A DNA stretch of 28,799 nucleotides from CAYMUG01 sp964393575 (GTDB lineage Bacteria > Patescibacteriota > Minisyncoccia > Spechtbacterales > 2-12-FULL-38-22). The notes under the pieces were generated by a model. It did no database searches. It was not told where the DNA came from and saw only the letters and a list, made by a program, of their open reading frames with translations. Position numbers and translations under genes: made by a program. Numbering within the stretch: the stretch's first letter is position 1; every line of letters begins with the position of its first letter. Shown in pieces: positions 22,916-28,799 of the stretch. The stretch covers positions 1 to 28,799 of the forward strand of contig CAYMUG010000009.1 of NCBI GenBank assembly GCA_964393575.1, in the 5' to 3' direction.

Positions 22916-23596
22916 TTAAAAACTTTCCTTCAGTTCTTCTAAGGTTTTAGCGTTCTCCAATTTATATTCTCCTATTTGTGTGCGTACAAGTTTTTTTGCG
23001 TATGTCCCTGTACCAAGCTCTCTTCCTATATCCCGGGCAAGCGCGCGGATATACGCCCCGGAGCTGACTTTTGTACGTATTTTCAGTTCAGGATAGTCGT
23101 AACCAAGCAGTTCAATATTATAAATATTCACTTTTTTTGGTTCTAATTTAACCTCTTCTCCCTTTCTCGCAAGTTCATATGCTTTTTTACCTTTAACTTT
23201 TTTTGCCGAATACGCGGGAGGTAATTGTTCCTGTTTCCCCTCAAATTTTTTCAAAACTTCCTTAACAGTTTCTTCATTTGGAATTTGCGATTTTGAATTT
23301 GTTTGCCTGCCTGTCGGTAGGCGGGTATCTTGTATCCTTGTATCTTGTATATTTCCTGTTACGTCATCAGTAGTTCTTTCTTCTCCCAAAATAAGTGTTG
23401 CCTCGTATATCTTATCCATTTCCATAAATTCATTCTGTTTTTTGGTTTCTTCTCTTCCTACTAACACTATAAGCAGCCCTTCTGCGAAAGGGTCTAAAGT
23501 TCCTGCGTGGCCGACTCTCTTTTCTCCTGCTATTTTACGTACTTCGTCCACTACATCGTGTGAAGTTATACCCGAGGGCTTATTGATAAGTAACAT
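22916..23596 (-). CDS. truB: tRNA pseudouridine-55 synthase with an in-frame repeat insertion
   Basis: Makes pseudouridine 55 in the T-loop of tRNAs. From the ATG at 23596 it has 226 residues starting MLLINKPSGITSHDVV, the usual family start; a TTG at 23608 would add four residues. Catalytic Asp35 sits in 'GHAGTLDPFAEGLL'. Also visible are 'YEATLILGEERTTDDVTG', 'QLPPAYSAKKVKGKKAYELAR' and 'VSSGAYIRALARDIGRELGT'. Between 'TGN' and 'EETVKEVLKKFEG' lies a segment of about 24 residues (IQDTRIQDTRLPTGRQ then TNSKSQIP) encoded by a tandem ATACAAG word, a decayed 20-bp palindrome and a further repeat-like word. The insertion is in a loop known to vary between TruBs, so activity is probably kept. The C-terminal PUA-like tail is absent or minimal. 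Confidence 0.95.
   Translation of the reverse strand: MLLINKPSGITSHDVVDEVRKIAGEKRVGHAGTLDPFAEGLLIVLVGREETKKQNEFMEMDKIYEATLILGEERTTDDVTGNIQDTRIQDTRLPTGRQTNSKSQIPNEETVKEVLKKFEGKQEQLPPAYSAKKVKGKKAYELARKGEEVKLEPKKVNIYNIELLGYDYPELKIRTKVSSGAYIRALARDIGRELGTGTYAKKLVRTQIGEYKLENAKTLEELKESF
23279..23350 (-). repeat. Palindrome-containing repeat inserted in frame within truB
   Basis: The part 23306-23325 reads CCTGCCTGTCGGTAGGCGGG, a version of the palindrome at 7797-7816 with four changes, translated here as LPTGRQ. Next to it are direct repeats of TATCTTG (23327-23352, plus strand), giving the peptide IQDTRIQDTR. The other side is AT-rich with TTTGxxATTTTG words. Confidence 0.8.
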
Positions 23597-23631
23597 AGCA
23601 ATGTGCAATTTATGTGTTGTTTTCGTTATAT

Positions 23632-23660
23632 AAAAATAAAGAGCTGCTGTGAAGCAGCTC
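23632..23660 (-). terminator. Intrinsic terminator of the NDT-like / PEP-synthase-like pair
   Basis: Read on the minus strand: GAGCTGCT TCAC AGCAGCTC (23641-23660), followed by TTTATTTTT (23632-23640). It lies 13 bases after the stop of the PEP-synthase-like gene and just before truB, so truB needs its own promoter or read-through. Confidence 0.88.
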
Positions 23661-23673
23661 GTTGTGTGGTTAA

Positions 23674-25035
23674 TTATGGTAATAATCGGGAAGGGATTCG
23701 GTTCCTTCTTAAAATATCTCCGAAGTGCGAAGTTATGCCTACCTCGCCTTTCAATAAAATACCATATCCTTCTCTTCGCGCTTCTTCTGAAAGCTCTCTC
23801 AGTTTTTCTAACCCTTGTGATATATGAAATTCAACAAACAACGCATCCGGATCCCCCGGATAAATTATTTTTTCGGCTGATTCCGAAGCTCCGGTGTGCA
23901 GCTGCAATATCCATATCTGTCCGTTACTATAACTCCACTCAAAGTTTACTGCTCCTAAGTAGTTTGTAAGATGCCTCCACACGCTTTCAATTTTTTCCTT
24001 AATCTCGGGAGGTATCTCGGCGGGTTTTTGACGTCCCACCATAAATTCTTCACCCGAACCTCTAACTCCTTCTATATATAGGCATCCATTTTTATCAGTA
24101 AGTGCAGCACCTGAAAATTCCGCATTTACGTCATCTTGAAAAATAAGAGAGGAAATTTTATCTCCTGTGGGATCCTCTTTGCGCATAAGCTCAAAGGGAT
24201 CTGTCCATTCGTGTGTTGTGGTAAATTTACCCGGTTCTTTTTGACGAGGGCAGGTGCGCGTCCATATACTCCTTTTACTTCGTGAGGTTGGTATACCGAA
24301 TTCAAAGTAGGGTATAAGGCGCCCCACAACTCTTGTGTAAGGCACTCTGCATCCCAGCAGGTGGGCCATAAGAAGTCCGAATGCCTTATCGCCCATATCC
24401 CGGCTGTAGTTATTCGGCCATACAGGTGAAGGAGGTATAGAAAACTGTTTTGTGTCTCTTTTCTCAAGCTGCCATATGATCACGCGCTCTTTACGATATC
24501 CTACACCGTGTGGGTGTACTGAAAATTCTATCCTGTATTGATTACTCGGATAAGGAATATAACTCAAGTTGGCACCGTATGCAGTCATGGCAAGATCTTT
24601 TGCCAACTGCAAGGGAAGGAGCGCGCAACCTTCTTTTTCTACGCATCTCGGTGTGTCACGTGAAGAAAATTCAGCATAATTTCCTATTAATACTCCGGAA
24701 AAACCGCCGTCGTTTACATCTATTGTTTCATGAACTATAGAGTAGAATCCCTGAGATGCGTACTCATTCACTTTTTTCTGTATTTCTGCGGGGTCGGTTA
24801 AGCCGTACTCAAAAGGATTTCCCTCCATTTTGTCCGGTTTAAAAGTCCGGATATTTATGCTCGGAACTCCGTGGAAGAAAAGAAGTTTTGCCGCTTCTCC
24901 CGGAGTGTTGGGATATTGTTCTGCATCGCTGATTCTGGAGTATCTTAAAGTTTTATCGGGAGCGAAACTGGAAAATCTTGCAATATTGCCGCCTCCGAAG
25001 GCAATTTCTTCTAATGCCTCGTCTTTGTAACTCAT
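23674..25035 (-). CDS. PEP-synthase-like protein (PPDK_N-type ATP-grasp with C-terminal TSH motif)
   Basis: 453 residues, function not established. The second half resembles the end of the nucleotide-binding domain of PEP synthase/pyruvate phosphate dikinase: 'ISSLIFQDDVNAEFSGAALT' (294-313), 'YIEGVRGSGEEFMVG' (320-334) and 'GAVNFEWSYSNGQIWILQLHTG' split as GAVNFEWSYS (361-370) and NGQIWILQLH (371-380), like the family's 'DIEWA..dg.lyiLQaRp'. The extreme C-terminus 'GEVGITSHFGDILRRNRIPS' (430-449) resembles the phosphohistidine swivel signature 'GG.TSHaAIvaRelgIP', with His437 as the candidate phospho-carrier, but the protein ends four residues later. An earlier block, 'VHETIDVNDGGFSGVLIGN' (101-119), looks conserved but is not assigned. 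The gene overlaps the upstream NDT-like gene by four bases (ATGA) and is followed by its own terminator, so the end is natural. Confidence 0.55.
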   Translation of the reverse strand: MSYKDEALEEIAFGGGNIARFSSFAPDKTLRYSRISDAEQYPNTPGEAAKLLFFHGVPSINIRTFKPDKMEGNPFEYGLTDPAEIQKKVNEYASQGFYSIVHETIDVNDGGFSGVLIGNYAEFSSRDTPRCVEKEGCALLPLQLAKDLAMTAYGANLSYIPYPSNQYRIEFSVHPHGVGYRKERVIIWQLEKRDTKQFSIPPSPVWPNNYSRDMGDKAFGLLMAHLLGCRVPYTRVVGRLIPYFEFGIPTSRSKRSIWTRTCPRQKEPGKFTTTHEWTDPFELMRKEDPTGDKISSLIFQDDVNAEFSGAALTDKNGCLYIEGVRGSGEEFMVGRQKPAEIPPEIKEKIESVWRHLTNYLGAVNFEWSYSNGQIWILQLHTGASESAEKIIYPGDPDALFVEFHISQGLEKLRELSEEARREGYGILLKGEVGITSHFGDILRRNRIPSRLLP

Positions 25036-25625
25036 GCCTTACCTCTCAAATCGCATAACTTGCCGGAACATTCTTTAAGTATCGGAATGGAAAATCCGTT
25101 ATTTTCAAGTTCATAAATAGCTTCATCCAGTTTTTCAATTCCTTCCTCCAACGACAAAATATTGCCTTTTTCATTATACACATTGATGCTTGAGCTTTTC
25201 ACGCGGTTCTCTATTCCTCTTGTAAATTCCTGAACGGCTCCGTTTGAGTATTCCCAGCCGTCCATCATATAAATCTCTTTAACCTTTTCGTCTATTACGG
25301 CGAACCAAAATTGCATAGAATATTCCTGTGGCCAGTTTGCAGTTGCCTCTTCAAAATCTCCGGGAACCACTATAGGAAAGCACGTTTTGGCTGCGAGCAA
25401 TCCGCTTTTTTCCCGTGCCTCTTCCATATTGGGCCTGATAATCTCTTTTTCTACAATATCTGGATTTAGTTCCTGGCGGCTTTTTACGCCGTGGCGCTTA
25501 AGTACTTGGTAAAAGCGTACTCCTGTTGTAACCGCATGGCTAAAATAGCTAAAAGGCGAATATATCGCGCGGTAAGCACTTAGAACCAACTCTACTTCTT
25601 TCGGATTTTCCGGGTTGTTTTTCAA
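25032..25625 (-). CDS. Nucleoside 2-deoxyribosyltransferase-like (DUF4406-type) protein
   Basis: 197 residues from the TTG at 25625, which has GGGAGG eight bases upstream; a GTG at 25634 (three residues more) overlaps that Shine-Dalgarno and is less likely. The segment 'WFAVIDEKVKEIYMMDGWEY' followed by 'SNGAVQEFTRGIE' resembles the C-terminal half of NDT-like/DUF4406 folds ('D.v..l.gWe.S.Ga..E...A'), where the Glu (Glu136 numbered from the GTG) is the expected catalytic position. The N-terminal half has 'SPFSYFSHAVTTGVRFYQVL' and 'IIRPNMEEAR'. Such enzymes cleave or exchange N-glycosidic bonds of (deoxy)nucleosides or nucleotides. It lies 65-75 bases downstream of uvrB and is translationally coupled to the PEP-synthase-like gene, pointing to a two-enzyme pathway. 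The assignment is a weak pattern match. Confidence 0.45.
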   Translation of the reverse strand: MKNNPENPKEVELVLSAYRAIYSPFSYFSHAVTTGVRFYQVLKRHGVKSRQELNPDIVEKEIIRPNMEEAREKSGLLAAKTCFPIVVPGDFEEATANWPQEYSMQFWFAVIDEKVKEIYMMDGWEYSNGAVQEFTRGIENRVKSSSINVYNEKGNILSLEEGIEKLDEAIYELENNGFSIPILKECSGKLCDLRGKA

Positions 25626-25699
25626 GTAGTCCACCTCCCTGGTTTTTTCGGGAACTATATTAAGGTTAGCAAACTATTCGGCGGGGGTCAATTTAGTTT

Positions 25700-27697
25700 T
25701 TACTTTTCGGCTTCGTTGCCGGAGTCATTCTTTATTTTCTTTATTTCATCGCGCAGTTGTGCCGCTTTTTCAAAGTTTAACTCTTTAGCGGCGGCTTTCA
25801 TCTCGCGCTCCAGCTCTTCTAACGCCATATTTTTATATTCTTCGGCACCCTCCTTTTTAGGGGAGTCGGTTTCTAATACTTCCGGCATACTGTATATTTC
25901 TTTCTTTACGGACTCAGGATTAATGCCGTGTTTTTCATTGAATTTTTTTTGAATTTTCCGGCGCCGTTCCGTTTCTTTTATTGTGGATTTCATAGAGTCC
26001 GTCATCTTATCCGCATACATAATAGCCCGGCCGTCAATGTGGCGGGCTGCGCGGCCTATGGTCTGAAGGAGTGTGGTTTCGTTGCGGAGAAAACCTTCTT
26101 TGTCCGCATCAAAAATTAAAACCAGAGAAACTTCCGGAAAGTCCAGGCCCTCTCTTAAAAGATTTATACCTACGAGCACATCGTACTCTCCCTCCCGCAA
26201 TTTTTGTATGATAGGCGGGCGTTTTAAGGTATGAATTTCAGAATGTATGTATTGTACTTTTACGCCTTCTGAGTTTAGATATTCCGCTATCTCTTCTGCG
26301 AGACGTTTTGTAATTGTAAGCACCAGGGTGCGCTGCCCTTTTTCTTTGTTTTTTTCTATTTCCTCCATCGCGTTCTGCATTTGGTTTTTCGTGGAGCGTA
26401 TTTCAATAGGAGGATCAAGCAGGCCCGTCGGCCGCACAATTTGTTCCACTATATTTTCACTACCGGCAAGGTTTACCTCGTAGTCCCCGGGTGTTGCCGA
26501 TACATATATGGTTTGACCTATGCGTTTCTTAAATTCCTGAAATTTTAGAGGGCGGTTGTCTACCGCGGAGGGAAGACGAAAACCGTGTTTAACTAAAGTT
26601 TCTTTTCTTGCGCGATCACCTCCGTACATTCCCCGAATTTGTGGAATAGTCATGTGTGATTCATCTATAACAGTCAGGAAGTCATCGTATGCGTGCGACA
26701 TATAGTCAAGGAGCGTAAACGGCGGAGATCCGGGCTCTCTGAAGTCAAGGTGCCGCGAATAATTCTCAATTCCCGGCGCGTAACCCATCTCTTCCATAAG
26801 CTCAAGGTCGTAATTTGTTTTTTGTTCCAGCCGGTACGCCTCTACGTCTTTACCTTCTTCTTTTAATTCCTGCAGCCGGTTTTGCAGTTCCGCGCGAATA
26901 TTTTGAATTGCTATTTTTAGTTTATCTTCAGGCGTTACCCAAAAGTTTCCCGGAAATATTTTTACCTCATCTGTTTCTTTCGTTTCGTCTAAATGGTCTA
27001 TCTCCGGTGTTGTAACTTTCGGGGGCCTGCGTGATATACCGGCAATTATTTCTTTTTCTATTTCAATTGAAATTATTTCTTCGCCGGTAGCGGGGTAAAT
27101 TTCAATTCGGTTACCTTTGGCACTGAAATTCCTGAAAGCCGGGTCAAAATCGTTTCTCTCAAAACCCATACTTACAAGAGAGTTCAACAATTCTTTTCGT
27201 TTCATTTTTTGTCCTTTGTATAGCGTGAGAGAAACCTGTTGGTAGGATTCAGGAGAACCGATTCCGTATATACACGAAACTGAGGCGACTATCAGGGTGT
27301 CATTACGCGTTAAAACATCCTGCACGGCGGAGTGCCGCATTTTATCTATTTTTTGGTTTATACTTGCGTCTTTGGCTATGTAGGTATCTGTTTGGGGAAT
27401 ATAGGCCTCGGGCTGGTAGTAGTCGTAGTAACTCACGAAATAGTGTACCGCGTTTTCGGGAAATAATTCTTTAAATTCCCGGTAAAGCTGCCAGGCCAGA
27501 ACTTTGTTGTGGGATATAACAAGAGTCGGTTTTTGTACGTTTTGTATTACATTTGCGGCTGTGTATGTTTTTCCGGATCCTGTCACACCGTGAAGAACCT
27601 GGTTTTTTGTACCGGCTTTTACACCTTTTTCAAGCGCCTCTATGGCTTTCTTTTGGTCACCCTGTGGTTTTAGGTTTGTGGTTAGGTTGAAGTTCAT
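25700..27697 (-). CDS. uvrB: Excinuclease ABC subunit B
   Basis: DNA-damage verifying helicase-like subunit of nucleotide excision repair. From the ATG at 27697 it has 665 residues starting MNFNLTTNLKPQGDQ, a normal size; an upstream in-frame start at 27730 adds 11 atypical residues. Walker A 'GVTGSGKT' (37-44), the DNA-clamping beta-hairpin region 'YYDYYQPEAYIPQTDTYIAK', Walker B-type 'VIDESHMTIPQIRGMY', helicase motifs 'LVGINLLREGLDFPEV' and 'QTIGRAARH', and a C-terminal UVR motif 'LEREMKAAAKELNFEKAAQL' that recruits UvrC are present. No uvrA or uvrC is nearby. A compound palindromic repeat lies just upstream. The two unusual genes downstream on the same strand could be co-expressed. Confidence 0.97.
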   Translation of the reverse strand: MNFNLTTNLKPQGDQKKAIEALEKGVKAGTKNQVLHGVTGSGKTYTAANVIQNVQKPTLVISHNKVLAWQLYREFKELFPENAVHYFVSYYDYYQPEAYIPQTDTYIAKDASINQKIDKMRHSAVQDVLTRNDTLIVASVSCIYGIGSPESYQQVSLTLYKGQKMKRKELLNSLVSMGFERNDFDPAFRNFSAKGNRIEIYPATGEEIISIEIEKEIIAGISRRPPKVTTPEIDHLDETKETDEVKIFPGNFWVTPEDKLKIAIQNIRAELQNRLQELKEEGKDVEAYRLEQKTNYDLELMEEMGYAPGIENYSRHLDFREPGSPPFTLLDYMSHAYDDFLTVIDESHMTIPQIRGMYGGDRARKETLVKHGFRLPSAVDNRPLKFQEFKKRIGQTIYVSATPGDYEVNLAGSENIVEQIVRPTGLLDPPIEIRSTKNQMQNAMEEIEKNKEKGQRTLVLTITKRLAEEIAEYLNSEGVKVQYIHSEIHTLKRPPIIQKLREGEYDVLVGINLLREGLDFPEVSLVLIFDADKEGFLRNETTLLQTIGRAARHIDGRAIMYADKMTDSMKSTIKETERRRKIQKKFNEKHGINPESVKKEIYSMPEVLETDSPKKEGAEEYKNMALEELEREMKAAAKELNFEKAAQLRDEIKKIKNDSGNEAEK

Positions 27698-27726
27698 ACT
27701 AATTTTGCTCGTTATACTCGCAAAAT

Positions 27727-27834
27727 ACAATGACTATGACCATTACACAGCGCTCGCGCAGCGAGCGCATTATTTATCGCGCCTGCCTGCTGGCAGGCGC
27801 GATAATGTCATGGTTATAGTTATAGTCATAGTGC
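27727..27834. repeat. Compound palindromic repeat, copy 2, with a nested palindrome at its apex
   Basis: Same element as at 7833-7936: shared AGCGAGCGCATTA-TTATCGCGC (27760-27782) and a 24-base identical block (27797-27820). Between the TTATCGCGC and GCGCGATAA arms, copy 1 has TTA but copy 2 has CTGCCTGCTGGCAG (27783-27796), a member of the other palindrome family. Confidence 0.85.
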
Positions 27835-27866
27835 TCGTCCGTCCGCCAGCCGGCGGACGGACGAGC
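27833..27866. repeat. GTCCGTCCGCC-type palindrome next to compound repeat copy 2
   Basis: Arms GCTCGTCCGTCCGCC (27833-27847) and its perfect complement (27852-27866) around AGCC. Related hairpins are at 9173-9194 and 28735-28760. Confidence 0.88.
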
Positions 27867-27956
27867 TCATATACTCTACAACAACTTCCATTAGATGTCT
27901 ATATACCCGCATTGTTTTGTGTATGATATCATTTAAACAAGATGAAAGGAGAAGAT

Positions 27957-28631
27957 ATGACAAACCCGGGCAAACTGATCGTTGTAGAAGGCGGAGACGG
28001 AACCGGTAAACAAACCCAGGCCGAGCTTCTTGTTGAAAAGATTAATAAAAGCGCGAAAATTCAAGGGCAAGCTCGCTATGTTAGTTTTCCGAATTACGGA
28101 TCTTACTGGGGAGATAAAGTTCAGGATTATAAGAATGAGGAATTTTGTTCTTTAGAAGAAAGCGGGCCTTTTTCCGCTTTGTTGTACTCTATGGACCGCT
28201 TTGATCAGCGGGATTACTTAATAGAAATCCTTGAGAGAGGCGACTGGATTGTTTGCGACAGATATGTGGAGAGCAATTGGGTCTACCAGGGAATTAAGAT
28301 AGCTGACATTGAACAAAGAGATCGCTTTCAGGAATTTCTTCGTGAGTTTGAATACAAAAGGGGAGAGCTCCCGGTGCCGGATATATTTTTTTATTTGGAT
28401 ATAGACATATCTTTACAAAAGAAGAGATTGCTCGAGAAAGCCGAATCCGGAGATACCGATGCACATGAAAGAAATCTTGAGTTTATGAAAGAGAGTATAG
28501 AAGAATATAGGCGTCTTGCCCGGAAACACAGCTGGGAAGTCATAAATTGCTGCAATGAAGCTGGAGAGCAGTTCCCCCGACAGGAAATAGCAGAAGAGAT
28601 CTTTAACAAAGTATGCGAAACGACTCTTTAA
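27957..28631 (+). CDS. tmk: Thymidylate kinase
   Basis: Phosphorylates dTMP to dTDP. From the ATG at 27957 (AAAGGAG five bases upstream, a clear Shine-Dalgarno) it has 224 residues; an in-frame ATG at 27942 is too close to and overlaps that site. P-loop 'EGGDGTGKQTQ' (11-21), 'DRYVESNWVYQG' (101-112) with the DRY-type motif, and 'VPDIFFYLDID' (140-150) before the lid segment 'RLLEKAESGDTDAHERNLEFM'. The lid lacks the Arg pair of E. coli-type enzymes; basic residues are instead found elsewhere, as in the other TMP-kinase class. It is monocistronic, with its own terminator, and preceded by palindromic repeats. Confidence 0.9.
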   Translation: MTNPGKLIVVEGGDGTGKQTQAELLVEKINKSAKIQGQARYVSFPNYGSYWGDKVQDYKNEEFCSLEESGPFSALLYSMDRFDQRDYLIEILERGDWIVCDRYVESNWVYQGIKIADIEQRDRFQEFLREFEYKRGELPVPDIFFYLDIDISLQKKRLLEKAESGDTDAHERNLEFMKESIEEYRRLARKHSWEVINCCNEAGEQFPRQEIAEEIFNKVCETTL

Positions 28632-28649
28632 GGGAGTCGTTTTTATTTG
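28618..28649 (+). terminator. Intrinsic terminator of tmk containing the stop codon in its loop
   Basis: AAACGACTC (28618-28626) pairs with GAGTCGTTT (28634-28642), followed by TTATTTG. The tmk stop codon (28629-28631) is in the seven-base loop, so the terminator starts within the coding region. Confidence 0.85.
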
Positions 28650-28734
28650 TTATCAAACGCTCATTATGCGGATAATGCGTCTTCGGCGCTTCGGTTTTTT
28701 CTTGTTACATATTACGTATTACTTATTACTGCGA

Positions 28735-28760
28735 GTCCGTCCGTCAGTCGGCGGACGGAC
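28735..28760. repeat. GTCCGTCCG-type palindrome near the window end
   Basis: GTCCGTCCG (28735-28743) with CGGACGGAC (28752-28760). It is preceded by ATTAC-word repeats (28705-28730) and followed by GAATG/CATTC. No gene is seen from 28650 to the window end. Confidence 0.75.
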
Positions 28761-28799
28761 GAAGCGAATGCTGGACATTCATTAAATTTATGATATAGT

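Noticed and set aside
1..28799. Alternative genetic code with TGA as glycine
   Set aside because: polA, holA, the 60-residue membrane gene and the NDT-like gene all end naturally at TGA, and conserved proteins read without internal TGA.
1..28799. CRISPR array, insertion sequence or prophage
   Set aside because: No regularly spaced direct repeats with unique spacers, no transposase, integrase or phage structural gene was found.

Overview
The window looks like a chromosomal segment of a Patescibacteria / Candidate Phyla Radiation bacterium, probably Parcubacteria-like. This placement is an inference. It rests on several things seen here: low to moderate G+C; a DNA polymerase I with no 3'-5' exonuclease domain; a shortened YebC/TACO1 protein; isolated housekeeping genes instead of long metabolic operons; many starts without a clear Shine-Dalgarno; and intergenic spaces filled with palindromes of the CCTGCCTGCCGGCAGGCAGG and GTCCGCC/GGCGGAC types. 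TGA is an ordinary stop (polA, holA), so the TGA=Gly code of Gracilibacteria/Absconditabacteria is excluded. No tRNA, rRNA, transposase, phage module or CRISPR array was found.

Layout. 1-3056: a DUF721/DciA-like small protein convergent with a class A penicillin-binding protein. 3206-6534: tyrS, a bidirectional terminator, then a minus-strand pair (N-formylglutamate-amidohydrolase-like enzyme followed by a RimK-type ATP-grasp ligase fused to a GNAT acetyltransferase). 6728-8985: ruvB, yebC, ruvC on the minus strand. 8986-9734: the largest gene-free stretch, with six hairpins in a row, then two near-consensus plus-strand promoters facing highly structured DNA with no protein gene. 9735-12439: type IV pilus/type II secretion ATPase and a degenerate DHH-family protein, minus strand. 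12487-21951: a long plus-strand block with tsaE, polA, two membrane proteins, a signalling cluster (small membrane protein, small soluble protein, histidine kinase, double-receiver protein), a DUF3048/YerB-like exported protein and holA. 21906-25634: rpsT (its 3' end overlaps holA), a DUF6899-like protein, a structured intergenic region, truB with a repeat inserted in frame, and a translationally coupled minus-strand pair: a nucleoside-2-deoxyribosyltransferase-like protein, then a compact PEP-synthase-like protein. 25700-28631: uvrB (minus) and tmk (plus).

How the genes fit together. Most are stand-alone informational functions: DNA replication and repair (polA, holA, ruvB, ruvC, uvrB), translation and tRNA modification (tyrS, tsaE, truB, rpsT), dTDP supply (tmk) and cell envelope (PBP, pilus ATPase). 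Four places look under-described: (a) the 9258-9706 locus, candidate noncoding RNA(s); (b) the NDT-like/PEP-synthase-like pair downstream of uvrB; (c) the ATP-grasp-GNAT plus amidohydrolase pair; (d) the signalling cluster with two unrecognised small proteins. A family of nested palindromes runs through the window; one copy is translated inside truB, and a roughly 100-bp compound repeat occurs twice, upstream of yebC and of uvrB.
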